A stretch of DNA of 64,000 nucleotides, taken from Myxococcus stipitatus DSM 14675 (GTDB lineage Bacteria > Myxococcota > Myxococcia > Myxococcales > Myxococcaceae). The notes under the pieces are model-generated. The model saw only the letters and a program-made list of their open reading frames with translations. It did no database searches and was not told where the DNA came from. This document shows, piece after piece, positions 63,295 through 64,000 of this stretch. The stretch spans positions 2,790,001 through 2,854,000 of the forward strand of contig NC_020126.1 in the NCBI RefSeq assembly GCF_000331735.1. Direction: 5' to 3'. The stretch's first letter is position 1, and each line of letters begins with the position of its first letter. The translations under genes were made by a program, and so were the position numbers.

Positions 63295-64000
63295 ATGGAA
63301 GCTCTGTCCCAATCCTTCCGGGCGCTCGGCGACCCGACGCGGCTGCGCATCCTCCGGCTGGTGGCGGAGGCGCCGCTGAACGTGACGGAGCTGGTGTCGC
63401 TGGTGGGCGTGGCCCAGTCGTCGGTGTCGCACCACCTGGGGAAGCTCAAGGGGCTGGGGCTCATCCGCGAGGAGCGGCAGGCGGGCTTCAGCTACTACTC
63501 GCTGGCGCTGGAGGGAGATGACTCCCGCTGGCCGCTCATCCGGCTGGCGAGGGAGGCGGAGGACGCGGCGGGGGACTCGGCGCGGCTGCAGGACTTGCTG
63601 CGCGCCCGAGCCGACCGTCAGGCCCTCAACGAGCGGCTCCTGGAGCCGGGGCAGTCGTGGTCCTTGTGGGCGGGCGCGCTGGCGTCGCTGCTGCCGCCGC
63701 TGGACGTGGCGGACTTCGGCTGTGGCACGGGCGTGTTGAGCGTGGCCATCGCGCGGTGGGCGCGGCACGTGTGGGCCATCGACCAGAACGCGGACGCGCT
63801 GGAGCAGGCGCGGGCCCGGGCGGGGAGCGAGCGCGCCGGCAACATCACGTTCCTGGGTGAGGACCTGCACCGGCTCTCGTTGACGTCGGGGCGGATGGAC
63901 CTGGTGGTGATTTCGCAGAGCCTCCACCACGTGGAGTCCCCGGACTCCGTGCTGGCGGAGGCCTGGCGGCTGCTCAAGCCCGGCGGCCGGTTGGTGCTGT
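63295..64000 (+). CDS. ArsR-family regulator fused to SAM methyltransferase (partial)
   Basis: The open frame runs out of the window after about 235 residues. Residues 1-85 are an ArsR winged helix (ALGDPTRLRILRLVAEAPLN, then VAQSSVSHHLGKLKGLGLI), without the usual metal-binding Cys pattern. From about 125 a class I methyltransferase begins, with motif I VADFGCGTGVLSVAIA and the acidic residue in WAIDQNADAL. In other bacteria such fusions sit by genes for S-adenosylmethionine/homocysteine recycling. The regulated genes would lie past the window end. The start ATG at 63295 directly follows a palindrome. Confidence 0.85.
   Translation, partial: MEALSQSFRALGDPTRLRILRLVAEAPLNVTELVSLVGVAQSSVSHHLGKLKGLGLIREERQAGFSYYSLALEGDDSRWPLIRLAREAEDAAGDSARLQDLLRARADRQALNERLLEPGQSWSLWAGALASLLPPLDVADFGCGTGVLSVAIARWARHVWAIDQNADALEQARARAGSERAGNITFLGEDLHRLSLTSGRMDLVVISQSLHHVESPDSVLAEAWRLLKPGGRLVL

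Overview
The window is high-GC DNA from a myxobacterium of the Myxococcaceae/Cystobacterineae type. The firmest marker is the mglB-mglA pair (18800-17722). Its products, as I remember the Myxococcus xanthus polarity switch proteins, are almost identical to them, including R53, T54, T78, G81, Q82, N141 and D144 of MglA. Long periplasmic TPR proteins, AgmX/PglI-type C-terminal tails, a Ser/Thr kinase with a single membrane anchor, and many GTG/TTG starts fit the same group.

Layout. 1-900 is a scar: two genes cut short where they meet tail to tail, and the decayed 3' end of a polysaccharide-export gene. 899-4971 holds a secreted zinc-phospholipase-C-like protein with a six-repeat propeller and a lipoprotein partner. 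5263-18800 (all minus strand) is a motility and envelope block: mglBA, seven periplasmic or inner-membrane proteins (TPR, coiled-coil, FHA plus AgmX/PglI tail), and a short Wza-type export protein with its outer-membrane barrel (wzaB/wzpB). From memory of M. xanthus gene numbering, the same block links biosurfactant-polysaccharide export to mglBA. 19098-24516 (plus) is an operon of a carboxypeptidase-regulatory-like repeat protein, a FecR lipoprotein and a transmembrane Ser/Thr kinase. 24566-28239 is the classic recR-ybaB-dnaX set, with dnaX split between two frames.

31486-34033 is a single-direction translation cluster: serS, all four serine tRNA isoacceptors, tRNA-Arg(ACG) directly upstream of tadA (the deaminase that modifies that tRNA), the SRP RNA gene and a terminator. 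34170-38810 encodes a 1546-residue zinc-ribbon/GYF/membrane/TPR protein with two families of proline-rich repeats. 39006-44866 is a plus-strand surface-carbohydrate and lipid region (FAD oxidoreductase, GT2, polysaccharide deacetylase, acyltransferase, SDR) with one opposed hydrolase.

The most unusual piece is 44889-45339, between convergent genes. Two TGACA-N4-TGTC dyads lie upstream of a well-spaced sigma-54 promoter. This is followed by three tandem 70-base units, each with two predicted stem-loops, and by a strong U-tract terminator. Base changes between the units are compensatory, so paired structure has been kept. I read this as a candidate sigma-54-dependent tandem small RNA.

45348-64000 carries a giant TPR membrane protein, recQ, a radC-like gene, trxB, a PLP trans-sulfuration enzyme overlapping moaC, Nudix, SirB1-type and permuted-papain-type genes, a CoA-binding protein, a patatin-like protein, and the start of an ArsR-methyltransferase fusion with a palindromic operator. 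No transposase, integrase, CRISPR array or rRNA was seen.
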